Source: Thiorhodococcus mannitoliphagus
GTDB lineage: Bacteria > Pseudomonadota > Gammaproteobacteria > Chromatiales > Chromatiaceae
NCBI RefSeq assembly: GCF_010915725.1
Contig: NZ_JAAIJR010000025.1
Span: 1 to 56,412, forward strand
DNA: 56,412 nucleotides
Direction: 5' to 3'
A program made the translations under genes and the position numbers. The stretch's first letter is position 1, and every line of letters starts with the position of its first letter. The notes beneath the pieces were generated by a model that saw only the letters and a list, made by a program, of their open reading frames with translations, had not been told where the DNA came from and made no database searches. Of this stretch, positions 33,647 through 45,047 are shown piece by piece.

Positions 33647-33720
33647 CGGTTGGAGGACGCCTGAGCGGCCTCTTCCAGGGCGGGTGTCAACAAATCGGCG
33701 ACAAGGTCGAGGACGTTCAT
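33469..33720 (-). CDS. Short protein with GD-repeat segment
   Basis: 83 residues. MNVLDLVADLLTPALEEAAQ is a helical start seen in short proteins of phages and islands, followed by a GDRGDTGDN stretch encoded by the repeated motif. The start overlaps the stop of a decayed upstream frame (ATGA) and the stop overlaps the next start (TAATG). The family is not assigned. Confidence 0.45.
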   Translation of the reverse strand: MNVLDLVADLLTPALEEAAQASSNRGDRGDTGDNASVSRSCASLQGGDTGATKGDIEPSLVAMSPLVAPLSPPQQRRKRLFRG

Positions 33721-34080
33721 GCGCCACCCTCCTCCTCATCCGGGCGTGTGATCACACCCCACTGAGAACCGTCGCGGTAGACCAGCCGCGCCTGCTCCAG
33801 GGTGGCGAGCGCGGTATCACGCCGAGTTTCGCTGCGCTGTGCCTTGGGGCCGATCCGCAGCATGGCGCGCTCATGGGCGCGCGCGCTCGGCTACCCAAGC
33901 AGCCAGCTGTAGAGCTTCAGGGCACCCTCGCGGGCGTCCTGAACATCGCGCTCGCCGAAGACATACACCCGGCTTCCAGGGCCTCGCTGATCACCGGGAT
34001 GCCCTGGCGCCAGCCCTCAACGACCTGTCACGTCCGGACCAATGACACAGGTGCTCAGTCATCTGCCCGTAGCCAACAGC
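33717..34080 (-). pseudogene. Decayed gene remnant in the replication region
   Basis: The minus strand reads VISEALEAG, then after a one-base shift VYVFGERDVQDAREGALKLY and SWLLG, a TAG at about 33895, and then RAHERAMLRIGPKAQ and QARLVYRDGSQWGVI, ending at a TGA overlapping the next gene. The continuity across one frameshift and one stop indicates a former gene. It may be the C-terminal part of a DUF3987-type or other primase/helicase protein, but I am not sure. From 34080 to 34278 nothing coding is supported. Confidence 0.45.
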
Positions 34081-34278
34081 GTCGATGACGATGAACTTGC
34101 TCAGCGCGATGAATCGACCAGATTCACGCAACCGCCGTCGTCGCGACCGCCCTTGGAGGCCTCGCGGCGAGGCAGGATCCTTGGAGAAGGAAAGAAGCCT
34201 TTCTCATCAGACACACGCGCCGTCCATCCTCTGAGACAGTCCTGCGGGGAGCGCCTCGCCCAACGACGCGTCGGGCGC

Positions 34279-35106
34279 CTAGAACGAACCGTCAGGCGCG
34301 TCGTTCGCCGTGGATGCTTCGGAGCAGGAGGGTTGGGATGACACGGCGTCCACGGCTAGCTGGGACACCTGTTGCCAGGTCTGCTCGCTGGCGGAAACCG
34401 ATGACGGTGGTGCGTCGAGCGTTTCCTCCGTGTGGCGAAGGATGGCGCGCAGTTCCGAGAGCCATCGCTGGGGCGGTGCCTTGGCGCCGGGTGACGCGGT
34501 GCTCAGGAGTGCCGCCTGAATCCCCCGCGCCTCGGGCGTAGACCGGGCTGGCAGACCTTCGGTCACCGCCTGGGGCACATGGCTCAGACGCCGCACCGTG
34601 CGTGCCTGTTGGAGCGCTATCGAGCGCCCCTCTGGATCCCAGCCCAAGGACAGGGTCCAACAAACGGGGGTTCCGTCCTCGCGCCGCTGACGTTGCAGCC
34701 GCTCGTAGGCCGCGCGAAAGGCCATGCGGGCACCCACCACGTCGCCGGCGTTGTAGATTGACGCCGCTAGATTGCGGGCTTCCAAGATCTCGGTCGTCGC
34801 GCACACCGTCTGCGTTTCGTCGAAACTGGCCAGGGCGATGCTCCACGCCTCGTCAGCGCTGGGCGCGCCCGCCTGATCGGCCTCGGCGGCCGCGATTACG
34901 TCGGCCGGCAGGGGAAAGCGTCTGCCGCGATCGGGGTCGCACAGGTGACGCTCGAGCGCCTGCTGGAGCCCCTCGAGCGCGAAGCGGGGCGCGAGCAGCT
35001 CCCACCAGAGCTGTTTCACGCCGGCTGGCAGGGGCGGCTGGCCGTAGAGACGACTGGCGCGATCGAGCAGGTCGGAAAAGGCCGGGCGCTGGAGTTCAGT
35101 CAACAC
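34279..35106 (-). CDS. Replication-associated protein of phage/island type
   Basis: About 275 residues from a GTG at 35106 (TTG at 35103 is equally possible); the open frame to 35241 overlaps the upstream gene too far to be real. FSDLLDRASRLYGQPPLPAG, then LWWELLAPRF and FPLPADVIAAAE, follows the pattern of small phage and island proteins that accompany a replisome organiser. The C-terminal third is Ser/Ala-rich. The start overlaps the stop of the preceding replication gene, so the two are an operon. A helicase-loading accessory role is inference. Confidence 0.65.
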   Translation of the reverse strand: MLTELQRPAFSDLLDRASRLYGQPPLPAGVKQLWWELLAPRFALEGLQQALERHLCDPDRGRRFPLPADVIAAAEADQAGAPSADEAWSIALASFDETQTVCATTEILEARNLAASIYNAGDVVGARMAFRAAYERLQRQRREDGTPVCWTLSLGWDPEGRSIALQQARTVRRLSHVPQAVTEGLPARSTPEARGIQAALLSTASPGAKAPPQRWLSELRAILRHTEETLDAPPSSVSASEQTWQQVSQLAVDAVSSQPSCSEASTANDAPDGSF

Positions 35107-36070
35107 GGGCGTACTCACCGTCGAAGGTGCGTGCGCTGTCCGAGCTCCCATTGCCGCCGCTGAGGAAGTCCTCCAGCTCGCGCTGCTCGCGTTGGGCCGC
35201 ATCGGCAATGCTGCGGAACTGGTCGACCTTGACGGCGTCACGACAGATCAACTCGATGTCGTCATAGACGCGCCGGTTGATGTTGGCGCCCTGGTGCCAC
35301 GCGGAGCCCTTGCAGCCGTCGATGGCCTCGCGTAGCTCCTCGACGCTGTAGCCGTCCTTCAAGCGCCCTGCGATCGCGCGCCGGCGCTTGTTATCGAGCC
35401 GGCAACGGGTCTTGTTCATGGTGGCGTGCCAGTAGTCGAAGACCTGCGAAACAGGATCGGGACGCTCCGGATCGACGCACTCAGACGTCAGCGCTCGGTA
35501 CGCCAGCGACTCCAGGACGGGTACGGACGGCGAGATCGCCTGAGGTGTGACCGGCGTCGGGTCCGAGGTCACCCTGAGGGTAGAGCTTTCAGCGGCCACG
35601 GCCGGCGGTGGCCGATCGCGCGCAGGAGCGGTCGGCGCCGGAGGTGGTGTCATCGATGGCGTTTGGCGCGGACGTCGCACCCGGGTCGCTTGGGTCGACA
35701 TATCTGCTGGCACAGAGCCGGGCCGCTGCGCGGACGGCGCTTTATCGCAGTCTGCCAGCGCGAGCCGCTTGACGTAGCCTTGCCGCCGGTCGGAGCCGGC
35801 ATCGGTGAGCAGTCCGCGGCGCTCCAAGGCGCGGATCGCGGCACGCACTTCGCCTTTGCTCGGAAGCTGGCGTGACCGCGTACTGCCGGGGGTTGGCAGG
35901 AATTCCAGCTCGCTGAGGACGGTCTGGTAGGTGATGGGAAACGCCGCCCCGCCAGCGATCCCGGTGGCATAGTCCATCCGATGGCGAAAGACGAGTAAGT
36001 ACAGGGTTTTGGCAAGCAACGAGAGTCCCCTCAGTGCCTCGTGCTCGCGACGATTCCAGCTGGTTCGCAT
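35096..36070 (-). CDS. Replication initiation/organiser protein (phage O-like)
   Basis: 324 residues. The N-terminal ~110 residues look like a winged helix that binds DNA (AAIRALERRGLLTD). A Pro/Thr-rich linker follows. The C-terminal part (VFDYWHATMNKTRCRLDNKR, GYSVEELREAIDGCKGSAWH, DDIELICRDAVKVDQF) matches the conserved domain of phage replisome organisers that load helicase. It is the first gene inside the element from the tRNA side, which implies that the element can replicate on its own. A possible repeat-rich origin lies upstream at 36458. Confidence 0.78.
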   Translation of the reverse strand: MRTSWNRREHEALRGLSLLAKTLYLLVFRHRMDYATGIAGGAAFPITYQTVLSELEFLPTPGSTRSRQLPSKGEVRAAIRALERRGLLTDAGSDRRQGYVKRLALADCDKAPSAQRPGSVPADMSTQATRVRRPRQTPSMTPPPAPTAPARDRPPPAVAAESSTLRVTSDPTPVTPQAISPSVPVLESLAYRALTSECVDPERPDPVSQVFDYWHATMNKTRCRLDNKRRRAIAGRLKDGYSVEELREAIDGCKGSAWHQGANINRRVYDDIELICRDAVKVDQFRSIADAAQREQRELEDFLSGGNGSSDSARTFDGEYARVD

Positions 36071-36870
36071 GGGTCCCCTTCCCTCCGGGCGGATGACATG
36101 GGCGGGGACTATCGCAAATCTCGACCGTCTTCTGCCCCCTTTAACGGTCCCTCGCTCATCAGACCGTTTGGGCGTGGAGATCGATGCGGTGCAGTCACCG
36201 AGCGTGTGAGGGTCTCAGCAGGAAAATCCGCATCGTCCACCCACCAGAGCGGTCTCACACGACAGGAGCGTTAGCTCCTCTTGCCCCGGATACCGGTCTT
36301 CCGGATATCTTGACTAAGGAGTGAAGGACGGCTGGTGCGCTCCGGCGTCGACCGGCGGGATGGATCGACGCCGCTCTCCAGGTCAGAGCGACACGATCAT
36401 GTCAGGCAAGTCTTTGTGCCGGAGAGAATTTCTAACGAAGAGCAACGCCGTCCGCTGGAGCGGTCACCGCTGTCGTTCTAGCGGTGCTCCAGCGGTGCTG
36501 CGCGTCTGAGCCAGCGAAGAAGCGCAAGTCATTGACTCAATGAGGTGTCATTCCGCGCTTAAGGACAGGTCACCCCCGCTAATAACCGCAGCCAGCCGTC
36601 TCGGGTTACGCCCTGCCAGACAGTGACCTGGATGAGCCTTAAACGCGTCGAGCACGGATGCGGAGTGGTACCGCGGTTTCCCGTCTGGACCATTGCGGAG
36701 ATGTGCGACGCACGGGGGATCGTCTCGGAGGGAGTTCACGGCTCCACGCCTTAGCCGTGCGCTCCAGCAGCGGGCATGCTGCGGTAGCCGCACGAGCGGT
36801 AACGAGAGGGCCGTGGTTGGTGCAGAGCCGACCTGCAACCGCGTGGTGACTCTATGGTGACTCAAACAAA
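36071..36870. other. Non-coding region between the replication genes and tRNA-Pro
   Basis: About 800 bp. A minus-strand open frame of 105 codons (36548-36865) has no convincing start and only a faint excisionase-like KPRYHSASVLDAF segment; I do not call it. The region contains a palindrome and AGCGGT repeats (36458-36498) and the palindrome ATTGACTCAAT at 36530-36540. No integrase gene is present, although this end adjoins the tRNA. Confidence 0.5.
36458..36498. repeat. AGCGGT repeats and palindrome, candidate origin or operator
   Basis: AGCGGTCACCGCT (36458-36470) is a perfect palindrome. AGCGGTGCT recurs at 36479-36487 and 36490-36498. Half-sites with regular sequence but uneven spacing (21 and 11 bp) upstream of a replication gene could be initiator or repressor sites. 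Confidence 0.4.
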
Positions 36871-36902
36871 AACGGCTTAGGTATTAAATAACCTAAGCCG
36901 TT
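36871..36902 (-). terminator. Terminator of tRNA-Pro
   Basis: AACGGCTTAGGT and ACCTAAGCCGTT form a perfect 12-bp stem with an 8-nt loop. Read on the minus strand it is followed by TTTTTG. It lies 9 bp after the tRNA 3' end. Confidence 0.85.
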
Positions 36903-36910
36903 GATTTTAT

Positions 36911-36987
<77 letters not shown>

Positions 36988-37024
36988 TAAAGACGAGCAA
37001 TACTACGGTTTGATTCGAAAGGTG

Positions 37025-37399
37025 TCAACGTCTCAGGACCTGAAGGATCTCTTCGAGTTCTGTGCGCATCTGGCGAAGGATTTGGTGGGTCTGGTTGAGG
37101 TCGTGTTTGGCACCTTCGCCGCTGAGCTGCTGGCGGGCACCGCCGATGGTGAATCCCTGGTCGTAGAGCAGGCTGCGGATCTGCCGAACCATGAGCACGT
37201 CGTGACGTTGGTAGTAGCGCCGGTTACCACGGCGCTTGACTGGACTGAGTTGCGGGAACTCTTGCTCCCAATAGCGCAGGACGTGCGGCTTGACGCCGCA
37301 CAGCTCGCTCACTTCACCAATGGTGAAATAGCGCTTGCCGGGAATCGGCGGAAGATCGCCGTCTCCGACATCCTCGGCGCTATCGGTGGGTTCCAGCAT
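37025..37399 (-). CDS. MerR-family regulator next to ihfA
   Basis: 124 residues. [20 protein letters not shown], then [15 protein letters not shown] and GNRRYY, is a MerR-type winged-helix DNA-binding domain. The C-terminal helix (residues about 85-120) would dimerise; no metal-binding cysteines are seen there. It is the small MerR-like protein that regularly follows ihfA in gammaproteobacteria and whose target is not established. It starts 20 bp inside the end of ihfA. Confidence 0.9.
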   Translation of the reverse strand: MLEPTDSAEDVGDGDLPPIPGKRYFTIGEVSELCGVKPHVLRYWEQEFPQLSPVKRRGNRRYYQRHDVLMVRQIRSLLYDQGFTIGGARQQLSGEGAKHDLNQTHQILRQMRTELEEILQVLRR

Positions 37400-37679
37400 A
37401 GGCCTCTACCCGTGACTTGAGCTTCTGGCCAGGGCGGAAGGTGACGACTCGGCGGGCGGTGATGGGGATTTCTTCGCCTGTTTTGGGATTACGGCCCGGG
37501 CGCTCCTTTTTTTCGCGCAGATCGAAGTTCCCGAAGCCCGACAGCTTGACTTGCTCCCCGCGCTCCAAGGCCGTGCGGATCTCCTCGAAGAACATCTCGA
37601 CGATTTCTTTGGCCTCGCGCTTGTTCAGACCCAGCTGGTCGAAAAGATGCTCAGCCATCTCGGCTTTGGTCAACGCCAT
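37380..37679 (-). CDS. ihfA: Integration host factor alpha subunit
   Basis: 99 residues, the usual length. [20 protein letters not shown] begins the dimerisation helices, and [20 protein letters not shown] contains the DNA-bending arm with the [10 protein letters not shown] signature and its intercalating proline. IHF-alpha pairs with IHF-beta to bend DNA in transcription, replication and site-specific recombination. It starts 4 bp after pheT, as in E. coli. Confidence 0.97.
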   Translation of the reverse strand: MALTKAEMAEHLFDQLGLNKREAKEIVEMFFEEIRTALERGEQVKLSGFGNFDLREKKERPGRNPKTGEEIPITARRVVTFRPGQKLKSRVEAYAGTHR

Positions 37680-37683
37680 ACCT

Positions 37684-40062
37684 TCAGTCCCTCAATCTCG
37701 CGCCAATCTGGGTGGTGAGGCTTGTGACGATTCGCCCCACCGTCGTCTCAATGATGTTGTCTTCAAGTGTCTGAGAAGAAGACTGTAAAATCAATCCCAA
37801 AGCCAGACTTTTTCGTCCAGTCTCGACGTTCTCACCGGTGTAGACATCGAAGAGGATGATGTCTTTCAAGAGATCGGACGCCGCGGCACGCACGCAGTCG
37901 GCGACGGCCTCAAAGGTGACCGAGGCGTCGACGACCAAGGCGATGTCGCGCCGGATACTCGGGAAGCGTGAGATCTTCTCGAACTTCGGCAGGACGCCCT
38001 TGGCGATCGGCTCGAGATCCAGCTCGAAGAGGAAGACATCGCCGTCGAGGTCGAGCTTCTTGGCCAGCAAGGGGTGGAGCATTCCGATCACACCCACCGC
38101 TTGTCCGTCCCTTTCGATCGCGGCCGTCTGCCCGGGATGCAGCGCCGGATGGGTGGTCGCGACGAAGCGGAATTGCTCCAGGGCACCTGTCAGCCCGAGC
38201 ACGGCTTCGACGTCCGCCTTGAGGTCGTAGAAGTCGGTCGTGCTGGAAGGCTCGCCCCACTGCTCAGACAGCCGCGCCCCCAGGATCAGGCCGCCAAGAC
38301 CCGGTGTCTGATCGAGCCCATCGTCGGTCGAACGAAAACGCAGACCGGACTCGAAGATGCGCACGCGCTCCATCTGGCGCGATTGATTGTAGGTCGCGGC
38401 CTGCAGCAATCCGGACCAGAGACTGGTGCGCATGACCGACAGCTCGGAACTCAGCGGATTCGCCAGCTTGAGGGTCTCCGCATCCGGGGCGACGAGCGCC
38501 TGCATCTCCGGGCTGACGAAGCTGTAGGTGATGACCTCATGAAAGCCACGGTCGACCAGGGCCAGGCGTGCGCGGTCGAGATCGAAGGCGGTCTCCGGCG
38601 GGGCCTTGGTCGCGGACGCCGCGCTGGCGTGGGTCACCGGGATCTCGTTGTAGCCGTGGATGCGCCCGATGTCGGCGATGAGGTCGACTTCCATGAGGAG
38701 GTCGAAGCGCGCGCTTGGCGGCGTAACCCGCCAGCCGTCGTCCAGCCGCTCCAGACGCATGCCCAGGCGCTCGAGGATGTCGACGATGGTCTCGGCCGGC
38801 AGCGCCAACCCTAGGATCTGGGTGACGCGGCGCTCGCGCAGATGCAGCGGCTCGCGCTTGGGGCGATGTGAGTCGGAGCAGGCCTCGACGATTGGACCGG
38901 GCTCACCGCCGACGATGTCGAGCAGCAGTCGCGTCGCCCGCTCCAGGGCCGTCGCTTGCAGGTCAGGGTCCACGCCGCGCTCGAAGCGGTGCGAGGAGTC
39001 CGTGTGCAAGCCGTAGCTGCGCGCCTTGCCGCTGATGGCAATGGGCGCGAAGAAGGCGCTCTCGAGCAGGATGTCGCGTGTACCCTCGCTCACTCCGCTG
39101 TCGGATCCACCCATGATACCGGCCATCGCGACCGGCTTTTCGGCGTCCGCGATCACCAGGGTATCCGCGCGCAGGGTCACCGTTTCGCCGTTCAAGAGGG
39201 CGAGCTTCTCGCCGGCTTCGGCCATGCGCACGCGGATCTCGCCCGCCAGTTTGCCGAGATCGAAGCCATGCATCGGCTGCCCCAGCTCGAGTAGGACATA
39301 GTTGGTCACGTCCACGACCGGACTGATGGTGCGCAGGCCGCTGCGGCGCAGCCGTTCTTGCATCCACATCGGCGTCTCGGCGCTCGCGTCGATGTTGCGG
39401 ATGCCGCGGCAGAGGTAGCGCGGGCAGGCCTCGGGGGCGAGGAGTTGGACCGGGAACCGCTCGTCAGAGGCGGGCGCGACTGACTCGATGACGGGCGCTG
39501 TCAGCGGCACGCGGTTGATGACGCCAACCTCACGCGCCAGCCCAGCAAGGCTGAGGCAATCGCCGCGGTCGGGCGTCAGATCCACTTCGATGCAATGGTC
39601 ATCGAGGCTCAGCCAACGGCGGAAGTCCTCACCAATGGGCGCGTCCACAGGCAAGGGCAGGATGCCGTCGGAGGATTCGGCCAAGCCCAGTTCGCTCGCC
39701 GAGCAGATCATGCCGAAGGACTCGATGCCCCGCAGCTTGGCCTTCTTGATCTTGAAATCGCCCGGCAGCACGGCGCCGATGGTCGCCACGGGAACCCGCA
39801 TGCCCTCGGCCACGTTAGCCGCGCCGCAGATGATCTGCAGCGGGTCGCCCTGCCCCACATCCAGGGTACAGATCCGCAACTTGGCGGCATCCGGGTGGGG
39901 CGCGATGCCCTGCACCAGACCAATGGTCACGCCATTGAACACCGGAGCCGCAGGCTCGACGGCGTCCACTTCGAGACCCGCCATGCTGAGCTGATCGGCC
40001 AATTGCTGGGTGTCGACGGGTGGGCTCACCCACTCGCGCAGCCACGCCTCACTGAATCGCAT
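37684..40062 (-). CDS. pheT: Phenylalanyl-tRNA synthetase beta chain
   Basis: 792 residues, full length. An N-terminal tRNA-binding OB domain ([20 protein letters not shown]), the B3/B4 editing domain ([14 protein letters not shown] onward), the B5 domain and a C-terminal anticodon-binding FDX-ACB domain ([19 protein letters not shown]) are all recognisable. With PheS it forms the heterotetramer that charges tRNA-Phe, and the beta chain edits Tyr-tRNA-Phe. A 212-bp gap separates it from pheS, longer than usual, and I see no gene there. Confidence 0.97.
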   Translation of the reverse strand: MRFSEAWLREWVSPPVDTQQLADQLSMAGLEVDAVEPAAPVFNGVTIGLVQGIAPHPDAAKLRICTLDVGQGDPLQIICGAANVAEGMRVPVATIGAVLPGDFKIKKAKLRGIESFGMICSASELGLAESSDGILPLPVDAPIGEDFRRWLSLDDHCIEVDLTPDRGDCLSLAGLAREVGVINRVPLTAPVIESVAPASDERFPVQLLAPEACPRYLCRGIRNIDASAETPMWMQERLRRSGLRTISPVVDVTNYVLLELGQPMHGFDLGKLAGEIRVRMAEAGEKLALLNGETVTLRADTLVIADAEKPVAMAGIMGGSDSGVSEGTRDILLESAFFAPIAISGKARSYGLHTDSSHRFERGVDPDLQATALERATRLLLDIVGGEPGPIVEACSDSHRPKREPLHLRERRVTQILGLALPAETIVDILERLGMRLERLDDGWRVTPPSARFDLLMEVDLIADIGRIHGYNEIPVTHASAASATKAPPETAFDLDRARLALVDRGFHEVITYSFVSPEMQALVAPDAETLKLANPLSSELSVMRTSLWSGLLQAATYNQSRQMERVRIFESGLRFRSTDDGLDQTPGLGGLILGARLSEQWGEPSSTTDFYDLKADVEAVLGLTGALEQFRFVATTHPALHPGQTAAIERDGQAVGVIGMLHPLLAKKLDLDGDVFLFELDLEPIAKGVLPKFEKISRFPSIRRDIALVVDASVTFEAVADCVRAAASDLLKDIILFDVYTGENVETGRKSLALGLILQSSSQTLEDNIIETTVGRIVTSLTTQIGARLRD

Positions 40063-40274
40063 GTCCCGCTGTCCTATGTCTTAGCCGCGTCATCACGAAA
40101 ACGGATGAGGCAGCTGAAAAGTCGTTGTCTTCGATCGGGGAAAGTTGAAGCACTGATCGCAGCATCGCTGAGCTGCGGACGAGCGCATCGAGAGATCCAG
40201 TCACCCGAAAAGTCCTGTACGCGCTTTGCGCCTTTGCGGCTCAACTCATCCCCGCTCCGAGGGGGCGGCCGTGA

Positions 40275-41315
<1,041 letters not shown>

Positions 41316-41527
41316 CTAGAAAGATGAGTTGAACCGCCAAGAGCAGGAAGATCGCTAAGCATTTCGATGCTTTGCCTCGCCTGCGGCCTTCACCCTCAGG
41401 GTGAATGACGCAGGCAAGACGACGCATGGCTCTTCTTCGTGCCCTTCGCGCCTGTGCGGTTCCAATTGCCGGATTTGGGATGGCACTTCCGACTGCAATG
41501 GGTTCGCCGCGTCCCGCTCAAACGAAA

Positions 41528-41555
41528 AGAGGGAAAGACCATGGCCTTTCCCTCT
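41528..41555 (-). terminator. Terminator between rplT and pheS
   Basis: AGAGGGAAAG and CTTTCCCTCT form a 10-bp stem around an 8-nt loop; on the minus strand TTTTCG follows. It lies about 35 bp after the rplT stop and may separate the ribosomal genes from pheST or act as an attenuator. The rest of the 284-bp gap has a TTCACCCT/AGGGTGAA palindrome at 41391 but no convincing Phe-rich leader peptide. Confidence 0.75.
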
Positions 41556-41590
41556 CGGTCGACAGCGGACGCGGACGGGACGGCGCTAGG

Positions 41591-41947
41591 TCAGGCCAGG
41601 GCCGACTTCGCCTGCGCTGCGATCGCCGCGAAGGCCACGCTGTCGTGGTAGGCGATGTCCGCCAGAACCTTGCGGTCGACCTCGACACCGGCCTTCTTCA
41701 GACCATCGATGAGACGGCTGTAAGAGAGACCATTCTCACGCGCGGCGGCGTTGATACGCGCGATCCACAGGGCGCGAAACTGGCGCTTCTTCTGACGACG
41801 GTCGCGATAGGCGTATTGGCCGGCCTTGATGACGGCCTGCTTGGCGACACGATAGACCTTACTTCTGGCGCCGTAATAGCCCTTGGCTTCATCCAAGACC
41901 TTCTTGTGGCGGGCGTGGGCGGTGACGCCGCGTTTGACTCTAGGCAT
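41591..41947 (-). CDS. rplT: Ribosomal protein bL20
   Basis: 118 residues, normal length. [20 protein letters not shown], then [19 protein letters not shown] and [18 protein letters not shown], are diagnostic of L20. It is needed early in 50S assembly and in enterobacteria also represses rpmI-rplT translation through the mRNA. It is 31 bp downstream of rpmI. Confidence 0.98.
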   Translation of the reverse strand: MPRVKRGVTAHARHKKVLDEAKGYYGARSKVYRVAKQAVIKAGQYAYRDRRQKKRQFRALWIARINAAARENGLSYSRLIDGLKKAGVEVDRKVLADIAYHDSVAFAAIAAQAKSALA

Positions 41948-41978
41948 CTAATACTCTCCGGATTCAAATCAAGGGCAA

Positions 41979-42173
41979 CTAGCAATAAGGAATCATGCGC
42001 AGCGCAGACCGCACATCTGATTTGTGGAGCTGCTTGGCGGCGCGCAGATGGCGCTTCCGCTTGGTGCTCTTCTTCGTCAGGATGTGACGTCTGTGCGACG
42101 CGTTGCACTTGACACCGGAGGCAGTGCGCTTGAAGCGCTTCGCGGCTCCGCGATTGGATTTCAGCTTGGGCAT
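41979..42173 (-). CDS. rpmI: Ribosomal protein bL35
   Basis: 64 residues from the ATG at 42173. [20 protein letters not shown] and [17 protein letters not shown] are diagnostic of L35. A TTG three codons upstream is not needed. It lies between infC and rplT. Confidence 0.97.
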   Translation of the reverse strand: MPKLKSNRGAAKRFKRTASGVKCNASHRRHILTKKSTKRKRHLRAAKQLHKSDVRSALRMIPYC

Positions 42174-42246
42174 TGGTCTCAATTACTCCGCTATTGCTGA
42201 TGTGATGTCATGCGACGAACGACGACCCCTGCATGCACCAAGAAAG

Positions 42247-42275
42247 CATCGGGCGCCAGAGCGGCGCCCGATGCA
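42247..42275 (-). terminator. Strong hairpin between infC and rpmI
   Basis: GCATCGGGCGCC and GGCGCCCGATGC form a perfect 12-bp stem with a 5-nt loop. On the minus strand TTTCTTGG follows. It may partly terminate infC transcripts; in relatives this interval also holds the L20-binding regulatory RNA. Confidence 0.65.
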
Positions 42276-42327
42276 TTCCTTGGCCTCACTCAGTGGGATT
42301 CGCCCCGAGGCCGGCGTTTGATCGTCG

Positions 42328-42846
42328 CTATTTCTTTTTGGGGCCCAGCACCATCACCATCTGCCGCCCTTCCATCAGCGGCTGCTGCTCAACGATGCTG
42401 ATTTCGGCCAGGTCCGTTTCCACACGCCGCAGCAGCTCTAGACCGAGCTCGCGGTGGGCGTGCTCACGCCCGCGGAAACGCATGGTGACCTTGGCCTTAT
42501 CCCCTTCATGTAGGAAACGCGTCAGGTTGCGTAGTTTGACCTGATAGTCTCCTGAATCCGTGCCTGGACGAAACTTGACTTCCTTGACTTGAACCTGCTT
42601 CTGCTTCTTCTTGGCCTCGTTCTTCTTCTTTTTCTGGTCGAAGAGAAACCGACCGTAGTCCATCAACCGACAAACCGGTGGATCCGCGTTAGGAACGATC
42701 TCAACGAGGTCGAGCTCCGCCTCCGTGGCAAGCTCCATCGCTTCACGCGTGCTGACGACCCCAACTTGATTTCCATCGGCGCCGATGAGCCGGACATCCG
42801 GCACGTTGATGTCGTTATTGACGCGGTTTCTCTTTGGTGCGGCGAT
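42328..42846 (-). CDS. infC: Translation initiation factor IF-3
   Basis: 172 residues if it starts at the ATC at 42846, which has GGAGGA 7 nt upstream and yields [20 protein letters not shown], the expected IF-3 N-terminus. A start at the GTG at 42804 would drop 14 conserved residues. Rare AUU/AUC starts are the known basis of infC autoregulation, since IF-3 itself rejects such codons. [20 protein letters not shown] and [18 protein letters not shown] belong to the linker and C-terminal domain. Confidence 0.95.
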   Translation of the reverse strand: MAAPKRNRVNNDINVPDVRLIGADGNQVGVVSTREAMELATEAELDLVEIVPNADPPVCRLMDYGRFLFDQKKKKNEAKKKQKQVQVKEVKFRPGTDSGDYQVKLRNLTRFLHEGDKAKVTMRFRGREHAHRELGLELLRRVETDLAEISIVEQQPLMEGRQMVMVLGPKKK

Positions 42847-42920
42847 AGCAAACTCCTCCGAATACGCAAATAGAATGGGCCGAGCCAGCAGTGTCGCGAG
42901 CCGGCCCGCCTAGCCATACG

Positions 42921-44840
42921 CTAGTGAATTCGGTTCGCGACCTCTTCGCTCAGCCGTTGGACGAAGGCATCGAGCGTAAAAGTGCCCAGATCTTGGCCTT
43001 GGCGATCGCGAACAGACAAGGACCGGGATTCGACTTCCCGATCACCTACCACGAGCAGGTAGGGCACCCTCTGCAGGGTGTGCTCGCGGATTTTAAAGCC
43101 GATCTTCTCGTTTCTCAAGTCCGTCTCGACGCGGAAGCCCTTGTTGCGCAACGTCTTAGCAGACTCTGTGACGAAATCTGCTTGGCGGTCCGTAATGTTG
43201 AGCAGCACCGCCTGCACCGGCGACAGCCAAACCGGCAGCAAGCCGGCGTAGTGCTCGATGAGAATGCCGATGAAACGCTCGACCGAGCCCAGAATGGCGC
43301 GGTGGATCATGACCGGCGTCTGCTTGCTGTTGTCCTCGGCGATGTAGTGCGCGCCCAGTCGACCCGGCATGGAGAAGTCGACTTGGATGGTGCCGCACTG
43401 CCAGGCGCGACCGATGCTGTCGTGCAGGGTGAACTCGATCTTGGGGCCATAGAAGGCACCCTCGCCCGGCTTGACCTTGAACGCCAGCCCCTTGTCGGTG
43501 AGGGACTGCGCCAGCGCGGCCTCACCCTTATCCCACAGATCGTCAGAGCCGACGCGCTTCTCCGGGCGCAGCGACAGCGCCAGCTCGATCTCGGTGAAGC
43601 CGAAGTCGCGATAGGTCTCGAAGACCATGTCGATGAGCGTCGCAACCTCGGGCTGAAGCTGCTCGTCGGTGCAGAAGACGTGGGCGTCATCCTGCGTGAA
43701 ACGACGCGCGCGCATCAGACCATGCAGGGTGCCCGAAGGCTCATTGCGGTGCACCACGCCAAACTCGGCGATGCGCAACGGCAAGTCGCGATAGCTCTTG
43801 AGCCCCTGGTTGAAGAGCTGGATATGCCCCGGGCAGTTCATCGGCTTGATGGCGTAGTCACGGTCGTCCAGGTGCGTCGTGAACATGTCGTCCGCGAACT
43901 TCTCCCAGTGACCCGAGCGCTCCCATAGCGAGCGGTCCAGTACCTGAGGCGTCTCGACCTCTTGGTAGCCGTACTCGTCGAGCTTCTCGCGCATGTAGGC
44001 CTCGGCGAGGCGGTAGATCACCCGGCCCTTGGCGTGCCAGAAGGCCATGCCGGGGGCCTCGTCCTGGAAGTGGAAGAGGTCCAACTGCTTGCCGAGCCTG
44101 CGGTGATCACGCTTCTCGGCCTCCTCCAGGCGGTGGAGATAGGCCTTCAGCTCCTTCTTGCCGCGCCAAGCGGTGCCGTAGATGCGCTGCAACATGGCGT
44201 TGCTGGAATCGCCGCGCCAGTAGGCCCCGGCGAGCTTGGTCAGCTTGAAGCCATTGCCCAGCTTACCCGTGCTCGGCAGGTGCGGACCGCGGCAGACATC
44301 GAACCATTCGCCCTGGCGGTAGATGGAGACCGCTTCGCCCTCGGGGATGATGTCGTCGATGATCTCGACCTTGTATTGCTCGCCCAGCTCACCGAAGACG
44401 CGCTTGGCCTCTTCGCGATCCATGACCTCGCGCACGATGGGGAGATCGCGCTTGACGATCTCATGCATGCGCGCCTCGATCTGCTCCAGTTCGGCGGGCG
44501 TGAAGGGCTCTTCACGCGCGAAGTCATAGTAGAAACCGTTCTCGATCGCCGGGCCAATGGTCACCTGCGTCCCCGGATAGAGTTCCTGAACGGCTTGAGC
44601 CATGACGTGCGCCGCATCGTGGCGCATCAGCTCGAGCGCGACCTCCTCGTCCTTGCTGGTGATGATCTCCAAGGCCGCGTCCCGATCCATGACATGACTG
44701 GTATCCACCAGCTGGCCGTCCACGCGACCGGCCAGCGCGGCCTTGGCGAGGCCCGGGCCGATGGAGGCGGCGACATCATGAACAGACAGAGGCTGGTCGA
44801 ACTGACGTTCGGAGCCGTCGGGTAGCGTAATCAGAGGCAT
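42921..44840 (-). CDS. thrS: Threonyl-tRNA synthetase
   Basis: 639 residues, full length. An N-terminal TGS domain (about 1-61), an editing domain with HDAAH, motif 2/3 catalytic core ([52 protein letters not shown]) with the zinc-binding Cys and His, and a C-terminal anticodon-binding domain are all visible. It heads the conserved operon with infC, rpmI and rplT. The 74 bp to infC hold the infC Shine-Dalgarno. Confidence 0.98.
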   Translation of the reverse strand: MPLITLPDGSERQFDQPLSVHDVAASIGPGLAKAALAGRVDGQLVDTSHVMDRDAALEIITSKDEEVALELMRHDAAHVMAQAVQELYPGTQVTIGPAIENGFYYDFAREEPFTPAELEQIEARMHEIVKRDLPIVREVMDREEAKRVFGELGEQYKVEIIDDIIPEGEAVSIYRQGEWFDVCRGPHLPSTGKLGNGFKLTKLAGAYWRGDSSNAMLQRIYGTAWRGKKELKAYLHRLEEAEKRDHRRLGKQLDLFHFQDEAPGMAFWHAKGRVIYRLAEAYMREKLDEYGYQEVETPQVLDRSLWERSGHWEKFADDMFTTHLDDRDYAIKPMNCPGHIQLFNQGLKSYRDLPLRIAEFGVVHRNEPSGTLHGLMRARRFTQDDAHVFCTDEQLQPEVATLIDMVFETYRDFGFTEIELALSLRPEKRVGSDDLWDKGEAALAQSLTDKGLAFKVKPGEGAFYGPKIEFTLHDSIGRAWQCGTIQVDFSMPGRLGAHYIAEDNSKQTPVMIHRAILGSVERFIGILIEHYAGLLPVWLSPVQAVLLNITDRQADFVTESAKTLRNKGFRVETDLRNEKIGFKIREHTLQRVPYLLVVGDREVESRSLSVRDRQGQDLGTFTLDAFVQRLSEEVANRIH

Positions 44841-44966
44841 GTCGAGGTCCTGGTCTCAGTGGTGATCGATACGAGGGATCACATGATGCGGTTTGCGCGG
44901 CTGATTCAGTCGGCGACCCTGGCCGTCGGAAGCCGCGGCGGGAGCAGTGAATCCTGGCGGCAAGAA

Positions 44967-45040
44967 AAAAGCTGCCAGCCTTCAGCGTTCGACTCTCAGC
45001 CGAAAATCGCTGAAAGCTGATCGCTGAAGGCTGGCAGCCT
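44967..45040 (-). terminator. Long REP-like hairpin terminator after tRNA-Val
   Basis: GCTGCCAGCCTTCAGCG at the left pairs with CGCTGAAGGCTGGCAGC at the right across about 35 nt. On the minus strand the stem is followed by TTTTTTC, as expected for termination of the tRNA-Val transcript. The internal loop repeats parts of the arm (CAGCGAT, TCAGC), typical of REP-derived elements. Confidence 0.7.
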
Positions 45041-45047
45041 CAGAATT

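Noticed and set aside
33264..34088. 274-codon plus-strand frame across the GGGCGACA array
   Set aside because: Cys/Arg/Pro-rich composition driven by the repeats, and a decayed minus-strand gene lies opposite.
36548..36865. 105-codon minus-strand frame before tRNA-Pro with a faint excisionase-like segment
   Set aside because: No Shine-Dalgarno, atypical N-terminus and only a dozen suggestive residues; not enough to call a gene.
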